This document shows, in pieces, positions 62,431-63,325 of a stretch of 63,325 nt of DNA; positions within the stretch are counted from its first letter, which is position 1; the number at the start of each line of letters is the position of its first letter. Origin of the DNA: Bacteroidales bacterium. GTDB taxonomy: Bacteria; Bacteroidota; Bacteroidia; Bacteroidales; UBA932. The position numbers and the translations under genes are program-made. The notes under the pieces are model-generated. The model saw only the letters and a list, made by a program, of their open reading frames with translations, was not told where the DNA came from and did no database searches. The DNA lies in assembly GCA_017429765.1 (NCBI GenBank), contig JAFROJ010000064.1:1-63325 (forward strand). Reading direction: 5' to 3'.

Positions 62431-63192
62431 ATGTTTCTCATCGACACTCATTGCCACCTGTCAGACCACGCTTTCTCCGGTGAGGAGGACTCCTACATCG
62501 CCAGGGCCCGTGAGGCGGGGGTGGAGATAATGCTCCAGCCGGATGTGGACAGCTCCGAGCGGAAGGCGATGTTCGACCTCTGCGACCGCCATCCGGGGGT
62601 TCTGCGACCCATGCTCGGGCTCTATCCCGGATCTGTCGGGAAAGACTGGAAGTCCGAGATTGACAAGATGTTGGAATATTCGGACAGGGAGGTTGTCGCG
62701 ATCGGGGAGATCGGCCTCGACTACCACGAGGGCAAGGAGTTCGAGAAGGAGCAGAAAGAGGCCCTGCACTGGCAGCTGGACTACGCCATGGAGAGAGATC
62801 TGCCTGTCAACATCCACATGAGGGACGCCATGGGAGACATCCTGGAAATATTTCGCTGTCACAAGGGGCTACGGGGGAACATGCACGCCTATTCCGGAAG
62901 CTATGAGAGCTTCCTGGAACTGCAAAGACTCGGGGACTGGCGCCTCGGGGTCGGAGGTGTCGTGACATTCAAGAACGCCTCGCTCGCCGAGGTGGTGAGG
63001 AAAGTGCCCCTGGAGCGGATAGTCCTGGAGACGGACGCCCCCTATCTCACCCCCGTCCCCTACAGGGGCAGGAGGAACGAGAGTTCCCTCATCCCTCTCG
63101 TGGCCGGGAGGGTGGCCGAGTTGAAAGGGGTGTCCGTGGAGGAGGTCGCCGAGACGACCACGATGAACGCGAGAAAACTTTTCGGAATATGA
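62431..63192 (+). CDS. tatD: TatD family metal-dependent deoxyribonuclease
   Basis: A 253-residue TIM-barrel hydrolase. The metal-binding sites are IDTHCHL (near 4-10), GEIGLDYH, NIHMRDA and ETDAPYLTP, all intact. It is a 3'-5' nuclease family often listed as YcfH/TatD. An ATG at 62413 is also in frame, but the promoter box lies between the two and the family start MxLIDTHCHL points to 62431. Confidence 0.92.
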   Translation: MFLIDTHCHLSDHAFSGEEDSYIARAREAGVEIMLQPDVDSSERKAMFDLCDRHPGVLRPMLGLYPGSVGKDWKSEIDKMLEYSDREVVAIGEIGLDYHEGKEFEKEQKEALHWQLDYAMERDLPVNIHMRDAMGDILEIFRCHKGLRGNMHAYSGSYESFLELQRLGDWRLGVGGVVTFKNASLAEVVRKVPLERIVLETDAPYLTPVPYRGRRNESSLIPLVAGRVAELKGVSVEEVAETTTMNARKLFGI

Positions 63193-63238
63193 AATCAACA
63201 TGAACTTACCAGTTCGTCCACGAGAATGAAAATAAGAA

Positions 63239-63271
63239 GTGTTACCTTTGGTATCGAACCAAAGCTAACAC
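63239..63271 (+). other. Inverted repeat with a -7-like box, upstream of the transposase start
   Basis: GTGTTACCTTTGGT and ACCAAAGCTAACAC form a 14-bp stem with one C-C mismatch and a 5-base loop. Its left arm contains TACCTTTG (63243-63250), an exact -7 consensus. It lies 5 bases before the putative transposase ATG. Confidence 0.7.
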
Positions 63272-63276
63272 ATCCG

Positions 63277-63325
63277 ATGGACGGAATCGCATTTGACCAA
63301 GTCATCAAACGGGGCTGTGGTATAG
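63277..63325 (+). CDS. Start of a probable IS110-family transposase (partial)
   Basis: Only 16 residues are visible before the window ends: MDGIAFDQVIKRGCGI. The CGI string matches the start of the RuvC-like DEDD domain of IS110-family transposases, which usually continue Asp-Val-His-Lys. The gene continues beyond the window. The call rests on this short match and on the stem-loop just upstream. Confidence 0.5.
   Translation, partial: MDGIAFDQVIKRGCGI

Overview
The window looks like a chromosomal segment of a GC-rich member of the Bacteroidales (phylum Bacteroidota), probably an anaerobe. The signs are: -7 promoter boxes of the Bacteroidota type TAnnTTTG, with few Shine-Dalgarno sites; a complete moxR/bat (Bacteroides aerotolerance) operon; a glycogen cluster with a eukaryote-like GT3 synthase, GH57, GT4, GH133 and GH13 enzymes; a Porin_10-like porin; an anaerobic C4-dicarboxylate carrier; and menaquinone prenylation. 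Genus cannot be fixed by reading alone. No rRNA, tRNA, CRISPR array, prophage or complete insertion sequence is seen. Coding density is very high and no gene-free stretch exceeds 300 bases; the longest is about 165 bases.

Layout. 1-690: end of a nucleoside kinase. 706-9126 (minus): moxR, DUF58, BatI-like protein, batA, batB, batC and a batD-batE fusion. 9154-17571 (plus): truA, an ExbB/ExbD/TonB set, an RluB-type pseudouridine synthase with a heptapeptide-repeat tail, era, topoisomerase IV subunit A and aroK. 17581-25424: recJ, lysS, a TrmH-family methyltransferase, an aroE homologue, an outer-membrane barrel, purA and ssb. 25531-27776 (minus): an ECF sigma operon with an anti-sigma-like membrane protein, a secreted protein and a barrel. 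27928-31296 (minus): greA, a HIT protein, a thioredoxin-fold lipoprotein and a Dcu carrier. 31414-34282 (plus): menA, a CPBP protease and a TPR protein. 34289-45882 (minus): the glycogen operon (glgB, GH133, GT4, GH57, and a GT3 synthase fused to a GT35 phosphorylase) with ribF at its end. 45989-49596 (plus): porin and lytic transglycosylase. 49583-52798 (minus): M13 peptidase and a LolC/E-type permease. 52900-55804 (plus): a BART-superfamily transporter and a SUMF1-sialidase-like fusion. 55970-59401 (minus): pyrE, SRPBCC protein, NSUN-type rRNA methyltransferase and a TPR protein. 59462-63192 (plus): NUDIX, queA, dprA and tatD. 63277-end: start of a probable IS110-family transposase.

How the genes work together. 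The bat operon encodes a MoxR ATPase with three VWA-type partners and membrane TPR proteins, an envelope chaperone-like system. The glycogen operon holds synthesis, branching, debranching and phosphorolysis in one transcription unit. ExbB/ExbD/TonB can energise outer-membrane transport. MenA and the Dcu carrier fit fumarate respiration.

Most notable is a set of short palindromic repeat elements. Three copies share a common core: inside a TrmH-family gene (about 21.1 kb), inside an NSUN-type gene (about 58.0 kb), and at the 3' end of the sialidase-like gene (about 55.8 kb). The two intragenic copies lie in opposite orientations relative to their genes, yet both genes stay open. Other repeat-like palindromes sit in frame in an anti-sigma gene, the ssb linker and the tail of the BatI-like gene. 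A second pattern is five genes (truA, recJ, menA, queA, tatD) whose -7 box ends only 3-6 bases before ATG, which suggests leaderless mRNAs.
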